Below are positions 22,904 to 29,345 of a DNA stretch of 29,345 nt, piece by piece. The translations under genes and the position numbers were made by a program. The notes under the pieces were generated by a model. It saw only the letters and a list, made by a program, of their open reading frames with translations. It had not been told where the DNA came from and made no database searches. Origin of the DNA: Parafrigoribacterium_A sp035571875 (GTDB lineage: Bacteria > Actinomycetota > Actinomycetes > Actinomycetales > Microbacteriaceae); the NCBI GenBank assembly GCA_035571875.1, contig DATNBR010000028.1, forward strand, positions 1 to 29,345. The letters are read 5' to 3'. How positions within the stretch are numbered: position 1 is the stretch's first letter; each line of letters starts with the position of its first letter.

Positions 22904-25462
22904 GTGTGGGTGAGAAGGGCCTTGGAGTACTCAAAGCCATACGGCCTCGCCATGGGTCTCATTGATTCATGCGAGATTGAACGGTGGTCTCAACTTTCCG
23001 GTAGCCTTCAAGCAACCCTCACCTTGATGGAGAAACCCGTGTCCTCAGGCATTAAGCGCGACGACTTGCTTAAGTTGGTCGGCGCAAGCCTTCCACCCGA
23101 ATACAAGCTGGTAAATCGACTCGGGGAGGCGGAGGCGACGCACCCTGCTCCCATCGGCTCGGGCGGCTCGAGCGTCGTGTTTAGGTCGCTATACCGAGAG
23201 CGGCTTCCGCGCGCGATAAAGGTAGTAATTCCAAGGGACGACCTGCGCGAGGCACTTGACCTGAATCGCTTTCTTGAGAGCTTTCGAAATGAAGTTTCAC
23301 AGCTCGCAAAGCTGAGCCATGAACACATCGCAAAGATTACCGACTTCGCCGCGGTCGAGCTTGCAGGGGAGGAATACCCATTCATCGCGACAGAATATGT
23401 CGAGGGAGTTCAACTATCCTGCTTCGCAGAGTCTGCAACCGGTGCCGAGATCTTCGCCGCCCTTCAGGATGTCCTAGAGGCTCTCGATTACATGCACCGA
23501 AGCGGTGTGATGCACTGCGACCTCAAGCCCGACAACATCCTGATACGCCGTGACGTGCACTCCGGGTCCGCCAGCGCGGTCGTCGTCGATCTCGGCGCGA
23601 GCAGGTTTTTTGGGCCCGCCGATGATACGGATAGGGAACGCGAACTCGTCTACTTCTACTCGACTGCCGCGTACGTCCATCCCGGTCTGAAACTCGTTCT
23701 CAGCAATTGGACCGCAAACAGAATCAGTCGAGCGAATCTCCGTTCCTACTTTCCTCTGCAAGACCTTCATTCATTTGGTGTAATTCTTCAGGAGTTACTC
23801 TCTGACTCGGCGGTGCAGCAGAAGCTAAGCGATGGCCTTGGTCGTCAGTACGTACGCGCGCTCCAAGATGTATCTTCACGGTTGACGTCGGGCGCTACGT
23901 TCGAGAGTGCGCGCGAAGTTGCAGATGCGCTACTTCGGATAGCGCCCACGAGCGTGTCGGTTTTCGGGGTACCGGAACTGTCTCTAGTACCAAGTCGCGG
24001 CGTCATAATCCCAGCTCTTGGAGCGAGGGGTAGCACATCGCCTCGGATGAGTCGGCTCGTATCGCATCCCTTTTTCCAACGGCTCCACCAACTTCCACAA
24101 CTCGACCTGTTGCAGTATGTGCTTCCGGGCGCCACTCATTCGAGGTTTGTGCACGCGCTCCACACTTACGAACTAGTTCGGGAGGCCTTACTGCACTTGC
24201 TCGGAGACTGGAAGTTCCGCCTCGAGGTGTCAACTACCGACATCGAGGCCACACTCGTGGCTGCGATCACAAGCCAACTTGGCCACTATCATTTCCTTCA
24301 CATGTTTGAGGACTTCATTGCGGCAGCACAGACCGATCCCCGTATTCAGGCTGCCAAACTTCTTACGGACATCGAGCTTCTCGATACGGTTATGGGTAGG
24401 AACGAAACTGATCTCGGTAAGAAGTTGGGGAGCATTCTCGACTCAGACGGCCGCAATATCTCCGACGCTGTGCACGAGTTCGGGCTTGATTGGGAAATGG
24501 TCCGAACTCGTATGGAGCGACCCTCCAGCCCGTTGCAGGGAGTGCTCGCAGGCCTTTTGAGCTCGCCGGTAGACGCGGAGAAGCTCTCGTACCTATACGA
24601 CGACAGCGCTGCCACTGGCATTCCGTTCGGAAGAAGCGTGACGGGCGGGCCGATTTTTGACTCGATGCTCGTACCGCATTTCGCGCAATGGAGCGCGCTT
24701 ACCGAGCCAGTCGCGATCGCGATCCGCGAACGAGGTATGTCCTATCTCGAGCATGGTGTCCTCGCTCGTTACTGGAACATTCAGACCGCGTACTGGAATC
24801 GTACGAATCGCTCTGTACAGGCGATGATCAAGTTCTTGATCAAGGAGCTTATTCTTGCGGGTGAGCTCGAGTTCGAGTTGTATATTGCCGAGACGATCCA
24901 TCTTTCCAGCGATGGAGCACTACGCTGGCTGAACGATCGTTTCGTGCGCGCCCAAGGTCTAGGTAAAATTCGGCAATCAATCGTTAACCCTGTGTCTCCA
25001 CTACTTGGATCCGAGCGTGCCATCTACAAGCGACTGATCACGATATCCGGTCAATCCCGGATCCCAGGGCGCGAACCCGACCATAAGATCTTCGAGCAGG
25101 TGCGTAGCGTCAGTCCCTTGGACGACGGGAAAGTGCTGAAAACCGTTAAGCGATCGCTTGACGACGTACTCCCGGGGATGAATATTCAGGATGGCGAACT
25201 TCTTCTCGATCTTCCTCGACCCCGCCGAGAGGAAGCGGGTGGAGCGGTTTTGGTATATACGGACGACGGAGAGGGCTACATGGGCGACCTTTTCGCGATT
25301 TCGCCATTTCTCGAGAATCACAAGCAATCTTTCGAGCTCTACGTGAAGCGCATGCGAGTCTTCATCCACCCCCGGATCTACGACGCTCTCGAGCAGGGCG
25401 GTTTGCTGAAGCGAGCGTATGATTCTTGCCTAAACACGTTGCGAAAAGAGTGGGCCAAATGA
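22904..25462 (+). CDS. Ser/Thr protein kinase fused to an HD-phosphohydrolase-like domain with degenerate metal site
   Basis: This is an 852-residue fusion. The kinase domain spans about residues 65-345: glycine loop IGSGGSSVVF (84-93), Lys106 (AIKVV), Glu130, catalytic loop HCDLKPDN (204-211), DLG in place of DFG (229-231) and DLHSFG at 287-292. All catalytic residues appear intact. Residues about 385-600 resemble SAMHD1/dGTPase-like HD hydrolases (THSRFVHALHTYELVREAL at 411-429, LGHYHFLHMFED at 459-470, SPVDAEKLSYLYDD at 554-567). However, the His-Asp doublet expected before LGHY is Ser457-Gln458, so metal-dependent hydrolysis is doubtful. The last 250 residues are unassigned. The start is unsure: the GTG at 22904 or the ATG at 22952. 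The stop overlaps the MazG-like gene. No counterpart in a described defence system comes to mind. Confidence 0.82.
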   Translation: MWVRRALEYSKPYGLAMGLIDSCEIERWSQLSGSLQATLTLMEKPVSSGIKRDDLLKLVGASLPPEYKLVNRLGEAEATHPAPIGSGGSSVVFRSLYRERLPRAIKVVIPRDDLREALDLNRFLESFRNEVSQLAKLSHEHIAKITDFAAVELAGEEYPFIATEYVEGVQLSCFAESATGAEIFAALQDVLEALDYMHRSGVMHCDLKPDNILIRRDVHSGSASAVVVDLGASRFFGPADDTDRERELVYFYSTAAYVHPGLKLVLSNWTANRISRANLRSYFPLQDLHSFGVILQELLSDSAVQQKLSDGLGRQYVRALQDVSSRLTSGATFESAREVADALLRIAPTSVSVFGVPELSLVPSRGVIIPALGARGSTSPRMSRLVSHPFFQRLHQLPQLDLLQYVLPGATHSRFVHALHTYELVREALLHLLGDWKFRLEVSTTDIEATLVAAITSQLGHYHFLHMFEDFIAAAQTDPRIQAAKLLTDIELLDTVMGRNETDLGKKLGSILDSDGRNISDAVHEFGLDWEMVRTRMERPSSPLQGVLAGLLSSPVDAEKLSYLYDDSAATGIPFGRSVTGGPIFDSMLVPHFAQWSALTEPVAIAIRERGMSYLEHGVLARYWNIQTAYWNRTNRSVQAMIKFLIKELILAGELEFELYIAETIHLSSDGALRWLNDRFVRAQGLGKIRQSIVNPVSPLLGSERAIYKRLITISGQSRIPGREPDHKIFEQVRSVSPLDDGKVLKTVKRSLDDVLPGMNIQDGELLLDLPRPRREEAGGAVLVYTDDGEGYMGDLFAISPFLENHKQSFELYVKRMRVFIHPRIYDALEQGGLLKRAYDSCLNTLRKEWAK

Positions 25463-25869
25463 CCGACGACGTCGCGAACCCTGACGAGACAATACAGTTG
25501 CGCCAGATGGTTCTCGAGTTCTATGAGCGGCATAACCTGCCGGTGCGGAACGCTCCGGGGCTCGTCCAGGACCCGCGCGAGGAACAGCAAATGCTTGAGC
25601 TACTCCGCGAAGAGGTGGGTGAGTTGACTTCGGCCATCGAGAGGGGAGACCTACTCAAGATCATCGACGGTCTCGCCGACGTGGTGTACGTCGCTTACGG
25701 TATGTCGCTCCAGTATGGAATTGATCTGGATGTCGCGCTTTCGCGAGTTCACAGTTCGAACATGACCAAGATTGACCTGGACGGGCCATGGTCTACGGGC
25801 CGCCCAAGGAAAGTGGCACGCGGCGAAGAGTACAGCCCACCCGAGTTTGGTGACCTTTTTAGCGAATAG
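25459..25869 (+). CDS. MazG-like nucleotide pyrophosphohydrolase
   Basis: This 136-residue all-alpha NTP pyrophosphatase-fold protein starts at the ATG at 25459, overlapping the kinase-HD stop (ATGA). The metal-binding residues are Glu51, Glu52 and Glu55 (EEVGEL) and Asp70 and Asp74 (IDGLADVVYVAYG). HSSNMTK at 98-104 is the usual end of the MazG/phosphoribosyl-ATP-pyrophosphohydrolase-like core. Such enzymes cut (d)NTPs or related nucleotides to monophosphate and pyrophosphate. Coupling to a kinase with an HD-fold domain suggests a common nucleotide-related function, for example depletion or removal of altered nucleotides during phage infection. That function is inferred from context. Confidence 0.86.
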   Translation: MTDDVANPDETIQLRQMVLEFYERHNLPVRNAPGLVQDPREEQQMLELLREEVGELTSAIERGDLLKIIDGLADVVYVAYGMSLQYGIDLDVALSRVHSSNMTKIDLDGPWSTGRPRKVARGEEYSPPEFGDLFSE

Positions 25870-25911
25870 GTCAGGATCGGAGCCGTGCCGGTGCATCGTA
25901 CTTGACCAAGA

Positions 25912-26772
25912 TTGGTCACGACCAACCTTGTGCGGCATGCGGTGCCGATTGGCGCCGGCACCAAGGATGTCGATCACCTCGTCATCGGCCCAGGCGGAGT
26001 CTTCGCGATCAACACGAAGCACCACGTCGGCGCATCCATTTGGGTGGGTGACTTCGTCCTTCGCGTTAACAATGCGAACACTCACCACATGAAGCAGGCG
26101 CTCAGCGATGGCCGGGATGTCGCCCGGCGCCTGACCGAGAAGGTCGGCTTTCCCGTGCGGATCGTCTCCGTGCTCGCCATCCTCGGCGCCACCTCGATCG
26201 TCGACAAGCGCGACGCCAACAATCGCCCGGTCTCCGTCGTGGACGCGGACAACCTCGTCGCCTGGCTGCTCGCCCGCCCACCGCAGCTCGGCGAGAGCAC
26301 TCTTGGGCTGATCAAGCTCGCCGCCGAAGAGCCGGAGACCTGGCACGTCGACCCCCGCGCGGCAGACACCCTCCGGGTGATGCAGCGCTTCGAGCGACTG
26401 GTTGAGCAGGTGGGGATGCCGGGCGCGCCGCCCGCACGTCCGTCGCGAACCCAGCCCACGGCATCCGGCCCTCGCAGGCGCGCGCTGGCTCGACGTGCGA
26501 GCGCACCATCCCGAAGGCCTGTCCGGCCCAGCGGACGCAGCGGCCCAAGCTTCGGCGCCCTGCTCAAGCTCTGGTTCGGGACCGCAATCGTGCTGGTGGC
26601 GATCCTTGTCTTCCGCAGCATCGCCAACCAGCCGTGCACGACGGGCATCTGCCTGGTTCCGCTCTTCTACCAGGGGCTCAAGCCGCTCCTGGTGCTCGGA
26701 GTGATCGCATCCATCGGCATCGGCGCGATCGGCACGCTGATCTGGATCGTGCGGCGTGCTGCAAACAGGTGA
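25912..26772 (+). pseudogene. 5'-truncated NERD-domain membrane protein
   Basis: An open frame begins at a TTG (25912) just after an in-frame stop (25903), with no ribosome site. It enters the NERD (nuclease-related) domain in its middle: VTTNLVRHAVPIGAGTKDVD, then HLVIGPGGVFAINTKHHVGA. The first 40-100 residues that NERD proteins usually have are missing. The remainder is intact: a helical region, a basic Arg/Pro/Ser-rich linker (about residues 170-215) and two membrane segments near 218-237 and 251-278. The DNA is high-GC like the core genome, so the native gene seems to have lost its start when the defence island was acquired. It might still be translated as a shortened protein. Confidence 0.7.
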
Positions 26773-26845
26773 CTTCGGAGCGTTGCGTTACGCGATACCT
26801 GGCGGCAGGACTTTCCACGGCCGAGCGTTTTCGAGCTACACAGAC

Positions 26846-26851
26846 TACAAT
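26846..26851 (+). promoter_or_regulatory. Likely -10 box of the toxin-antitoxin operon
   Basis: TACAAT ends 8 bases before the antitoxin ATG, placing the transcription start at or just before the start codon, so the mRNA may be nearly leaderless. There is an AGGG just upstream of ATG. No good -35 element is seen. Confidence 0.45.
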
Positions 26852-26859
26852 TTAGGGCT

Positions 26860-27144
26860 ATGAGCATCATCCCGTTGTCTGAGGCGAAGTCCCGGCTCTC
26901 TGAGATTGCCGATGAGATCCATCGCACGCACGAGCGCGTCAATGTGACCCGCAACGGCCGCGAGTATGTCGTCATCATGTCGAGCGAAGACCTCGAGTCC
27001 CTCGAGGCCACCATTGAACTGCTTTCCGATCCCGCAGCGCAGGCGCGCGTCGCACAGGCCGAGGCTGACCTCGAGAAGGGTGACGTCACCACTCTCGACG
27101 AGATGTCGCGACTGATGCAGGAACGCCGCAGCAGTGGCCGGTGA
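26860..27144 (+). CDS. Type II antitoxin, Phd/YefM family
   Basis: This is a 94-residue antitoxin. The N-terminal DNA-binding half is typical of Phd/YefM (PLSEAKSRLSEIADEI, residues 5-20, then VTRNGREYVVIMSSEDLESL). The C-terminal 35 residues are acidic and helical, as expected for the toxin-neutralising tail. It should neutralise the RelE-type toxin encoded by the overlapping gene and repress its own promoter. Confidence 0.9.
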   Translation: MSIIPLSEAKSRLSEIADEIHRTHERVNVTRNGREYVVIMSSEDLESLEATIELLSDPAAQARVAQAEADLEKGDVTTLDEMSRLMQERRSSGR

Positions 27145-27412
27145 CGCTCCCTACGACATCCTGCTCGCGCCCGGTGTGAAGCGCTCCCTGGCCGAAACTC
27201 TCCCCGCATCTGCAGCGTTCGCAGCATTCGAGTTCATCCTCGGACCGCTCGCCAAGAACCCACGACGAGTCGGCGCTCCGCTACGCGCGCCCTTCGAGGG
27301 CTACTACCGCGCGAGACGCGGCGAGTATCGGGTTCGCTACCGCATCGACGAAGAGCAACACCGCGTCTACGTCGTCGATGTCGACCATCGACGGGACGCT
27401 TACCACTCCTGA
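27134..27412 (+). CDS. RelE/ParE-family toxin
   Basis: This 92-residue toxin starts at a GTG within the antitoxin gene (11-bp overlap). The fold markers of RelE are visible: ILLAPGVKRSLAET near the N-terminus, PLAKNPRRVGAPLRAPFEGY in the middle and ARRGEYRVRYRIDEE, then VYVVDVDHRRDAY at the end, carrying the basic residues used in mRNA cleavage on the ribosome. Its 3' end overlaps an oppositely directed coding remnant by 13 bp. Confidence 0.9.
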   Translation: MAGDAPYDILLAPGVKRSLAETLPASAAFAAFEFILGPLAKNPRRVGAPLRAPFEGYYRARRGEYRVRYRIDEEQHRVYVVDVDHRRDAYHS

Positions 27413-27618
27413 GGACGTGCGTCTACGCGAAAGAACTCGCCTGCGCATCGAACCTTGAACGACGGCGCGTGTCCTTTTACCGCAAGTTCGGCCGCAAGCT
27501 CGTTCCAGAAAGCGCTCGCGTCATGTGCATCCTTGTTCAGGATGCTGAAGCCACCGTCGCAAGTCTCTAGCGTGCGCCTTCGCTGCTCGCGCGCATCCGC
27601 TTCTCGTTTGGTGGGCAG
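27400..27618 (-). pseudogene. Start-less coding remnant of unknown family
   Basis: On the minus strand an open frame of at least 72 codons ends in TAA at 27400-27402. Its translation looks like a real protein end (PTKREADAREQRRR, then TLETCDGGFSILNKD, AFWNELAAELAV and AGEFFRVDARPQEW). The frame stays open upstream into the YCII-like gene, but there is no ATG, GTG or TTG start; CTG at 27618 is the only weak candidate. I take it as the 3' part of a gene that lost its beginning. I do not recognise the family. Confidence 0.45.
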
Positions 27619-27628
27619 TGGGGTCGCG

Positions 27629-27979
27629 CTACCCCGGAAGCGTGCTGCCGGGAAAACTTCGCACCGAGTGCACCTCGTAGTGGAGCACGCCGGCCATGAT
27701 GGCAGGGTCCGTCTCCATGAGCTCTATCGTCTCTTCCACGCTGCAGTTGAAGATGCCGAGCCCGCGGAACTCGCTGCTGTCGGTGGAGGGGCAGACCACC
27801 GGGAGCCGGCCGTCGCGGTGCAGCGAAACGTTCCGCATGCCGTGGCTGTAGATGATCGCGTCAGCACCGTCCATGTGGCGATTGGGCCCGGGGCTGAGGA
27901 GCACGACCGAGTACTCCCTGGCGGTCGCGCGCAGCGCCCGGAACTCCTCGTCGCTGATCGGTGCTGGAGTCGAGGTCAT
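27629..27979 (-). CDS. YCII-related domain protein
   Basis: This 116-residue protein starts at the ATG at 27979 with GGCAGGA upstream; longer in-frame starts add low-complexity sequence. The pattern REYSVVLLSPGPN, then GIFNCSVEETIELMETDPAI and HYEVHSVRSFPG, fits the small alpha/beta barrel family related to YCII/YciI, with a DP motif near residue 88. Such proteins have unknown or stress-related roles. It lies upstream of the remnant at 27400-27618. Confidence 0.62.
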   Translation of the reverse strand: MTSTPAPISDEEFRALRATAREYSVVLLSPGPNRHMDGADAIIYSHGMRNVSLHRDGRLPVVCPSTDSSEFRGLGIFNCSVEETIELMETDPAIMAGVLHYEVHSVRSFPGSTLPG

Positions 27980-28062
27980 GATCCTGCCCATGCTGAAGGT
28001 GGTGATTGGCGCCCATTGTAGGCTCCGGATCACCGAAACGCACCGCCCACATCCGCCGCTCC

Positions 28063-28461
28063 TCAGTGGAGAAACTTCGCGACAGCCTCCTCCGTCACCG
28101 GGGTGAAGAGGTTCACGAGGTTGCCGTCGGGGTCGCGGAGGAGCAGCGAACGGTTTCCCCACGGCAGGGTCGTGGGGGAGTTGACGAAGTCGGTGACCCA
28201 AGGCCGCAGCTTCTCGTATTCGGCGTCCACGTCATCTACCAGGAACTCGATGATGGCGGAGCGGTTGTCTGCGGCGTGCGCCGAACCTGGGCCGAACAGA
28301 TCCACGGTGGGGGAGCCGGCGATGGCGAGGGTGAATGACGAGAGCGACAGCTCGGCGAACACCGGGTTCGACCAGGTGGCCTGCTCCCCGGTGAGTCGTT
28401 CGTAGAACTCGACCAGGCGCTGGGGGTCATCCGTGATGATGCGGATCGAAGTGAATTTCAT
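28063..28461 (-). CDS. VOC-family (glyoxalase/bleomycin-resistance fold) protein
   Basis: This is a 132-residue vicinal-oxygen-chelate protein with the paired beta-alpha-beta-beta-beta repeats: FTSIRIITDDPQRLVEFYER at the start, and AIIEFLVDDVDAEYEKLRP, then RSLLLRDPDGNLVNLFTPV in the second half. Single-domain members bind a metal and catalyse isomerisation or ring cleavage, or sequester drugs. The specific role is unknown. It is divergent from the YafY-type regulator across a palindromic operator, so that regulator probably controls it. Confidence 0.9.
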   Translation of the reverse strand: MKFTSIRIITDDPQRLVEFYERLTGEQATWSNPVFAELSLSSFTLAIAGSPTVDLFGPGSAHAADNRSAIIEFLVDDVDAEYEKLRPWVTDFVNSPTTLPWGNRSLLLRDPDGNLVNLFTPVTEEAVAKFLH

Positions 28462-28479
28462 GCCTGAACCCTAGAATCG

Positions 28480-28504
28480 ATAGTGGACAGAATCAGTCCA
28501 CTAT
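28480..28504. promoter_or_regulatory. 25-bp palindromic operator between the VOC and regulator genes
   Basis: ATAGTGGAC-AGAATCA-GTCCACTAT has perfect 9-bp arms and sits in the 63-bp gap between divergent genes. It is the probable binding site of the YafY/WYL regulator, controlling both promoters. Confidence 0.78.
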
Positions 28505-28524
28505 TCGAGGAATCGGGCGGCGAC

Positions 28525-29345
28525 ATGAGACCAACTTCGCGCGTGATCGGGCTGCTCGATCTGCTGCAGTCCGGCGGCACGCGCACGCTGCGGGAGCTCG
28601 CCGCGGCGCTGGACGTCGACGAGCGCACGGTGCGCCGCTACATCGACCACCTGCGCGACCTCGACATTCCGGTCGAGTCCATTCGCGGTCGCTACGGCGG
28701 GTATCGCCTCGCCGCAGGTCAGCGGATGCCGCCCCTCATGCTCACAGACGACGAAGCGCTGGCAGTCGTGCTGGGCCTGCTCGCGCACCGGGGTGAGGCG
28801 CGCGGGAAGCCGGCCGCGGCATCCGACTCGGCTCTCGCCAAGATCCGCCGCGTGCTGCCCCGACCGTTATCGCGCAAGCTCGATGCGCTCGCGGCGAGCG
28901 CCAGCTTCAGCGCGGCGGGCCCGGTGCCCTCGGCGGAGTCGGGCGTGCTGCTCACGCTCGCCGCGGCGGCCCGCGAGCAACGGCGAGTGCTCGTCGGCTA
29001 CACTTCGCGAGGCGGCGCGAGCAGCGAACGCATTCTCGAACCGCTCGGCCTCGTCTCGCACTCCGGCCGGTGGTACGTCGCCGCCCGCGACCCGCGCAGC
29101 GACTCCATTCGCACGTTCCGCGTCGACCGGATGAGCCTCCCGCGACTGCTCGAGGAACGCTTCACCGTGCCGCCCGGCTTCGAGGCGACGGAGCACGTTC
29201 TCGCCGCGCTCGCCGCGACACCATGGGCGCACGAGGTGTCGGTCGTCGTTGAGGCGAGCGAGGAATGGATTCGGCGCTGGCTGCCGCCCGGGCTCGCGAC
29301 GCTCGAGCGCCTCGGCGGCGACGATGTCTACCGCGTGCGATTCCG
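28525..29345 (+). CDS. YafY-family transcriptional regulator with WYL domain (3' end beyond window)
   Basis: The first 273 codons are visible from the ATG at 28525. The N-terminal DeoR-type winged helix (TLRELAAALDVDERTVRRYI, residues about 24-43, then RGRYGGYRLAAG) is followed from about residue 145 by a WYL domain (RRVLVGYTSRGG, SGRWYVAARDPRSD, FRVDRM), which in this family senses nucleic-acid or small ligands. Residues after RRWLPPG form the WCX extension. It is divergent from the VOC gene, and a palindrome lies in the gap. Confidence 0.92.
   Translation, partial: MRPTSRVIGLLDLLQSGGTRTLRELAAALDVDERTVRRYIDHLRDLDIPVESIRGRYGGYRLAAGQRMPPLMLTDDEALAVVLGLLAHRGEARGKPAAASDSALAKIRRVLPRPLSRKLDALAASASFSAAGPVPSAESGVLLTLAAAAREQRRVLVGYTSRGGASSERILEPLGLVSHSGRWYVAARDPRSDSIRTFRVDRMSLPRLLEERFTVPPGFEATEHVLAALAATPWAHEVSVVVEASEEWIRRWLPPGLATLERLGGDDVYRVRF

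Noticed and set aside
24202..24375. Active dNTP triphosphohydrolase annotation for the fusion's HD domain
   Set aside because: The HD metal-binding doublet is replaced by Ser-Gln, so activity should not be assumed.
27455..28021. Plus-strand frame of 188 codons
   Set aside because: It is antisense to the YCII-like gene and the start-less remnant, with no plausible domain or ribosome site.

Overview
The window looks like chromosome from a high-GC actinobacterium, most likely Microbacteriaceae. The grounds are a DtxR/IdeR-type regulator, a 127-residue cold-shock protein followed by a DUF3027 protein, a DUF2530 protein, mycobacterial-type SerC, and a family of short GGTTGAGTAG...GTATCGAAACC intergenic repeats that I associate with this family from memory.

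Layout. (1) 1-10408 is a carbohydrate uptake and catabolism locus. A LacI-type regulator sits between two arms. The leftward arm encodes a sugar-binding lipoprotein and an MGH1/GH63-like glycoside hydrolase that is cut by the window edge. The rightward arm is a six-gene operon of two ABC permeases, a Gfo/Idh/MocA oxidoreductase, an extended SDR, a KdgD-like keto-deoxy-sugar-acid dehydratase and an enolase-superfamily dehydratase. Each arm has a near-consensus promoter with the same LacI-type operator just downstream. The ABC ATPase is missing, so a shared MsmK/UgpC-type ATPase elsewhere is expected. The enzymes suit oxidative breakdown of a uronic or aldonic sugar. (2) 10571-17641 is core genome: a helicase-associated protein, small membrane proteins, a cold-shock protein with DUF3027, DUF2530, serC, dtxR with an iron-box sequence upstream, and an HNH endonuclease preceded by a leader region with two tandem terminators. 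Repeat clusters occupy the gene junctions. (3) 17679-25869 is an accessory island. It begins with tRNA-Arg(CCT), whose 3' end has been duplicated by an IS481-type insertion. Next comes a Hachiman anti-phage pair (hamA, hamB), then a two-gene unit encoding a Ser/Thr-kinase/HD-fold fusion and a MazG-like nucleotide pyrophosphohydrolase. The island is visibly richer in A/T and uses TTA codons. (4) 25912-29345 returns to high-GC sequence: a 5'-truncated NERD-domain gene, a Phd/YefM-RelE toxin-antitoxin pair, a start-less coding remnant, a YCII-like protein, a VOC-family protein and a divergent YafY/WYL regulator that runs off the right edge.

The most interesting candidate system is the island. 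HamA-HamB, a nuclease plus helicase, is a known defence system. The adjoining kinase-HD and MazG-like pair is not one I recognise. Its HD domain lacks the His-Asp doublet needed for metal-dependent hydrolysis while its kinase motifs look intact. That suggests a kinase with a nucleotide-sensing pseudo-HD module, coupled to a nucleotide-cleaving partner.
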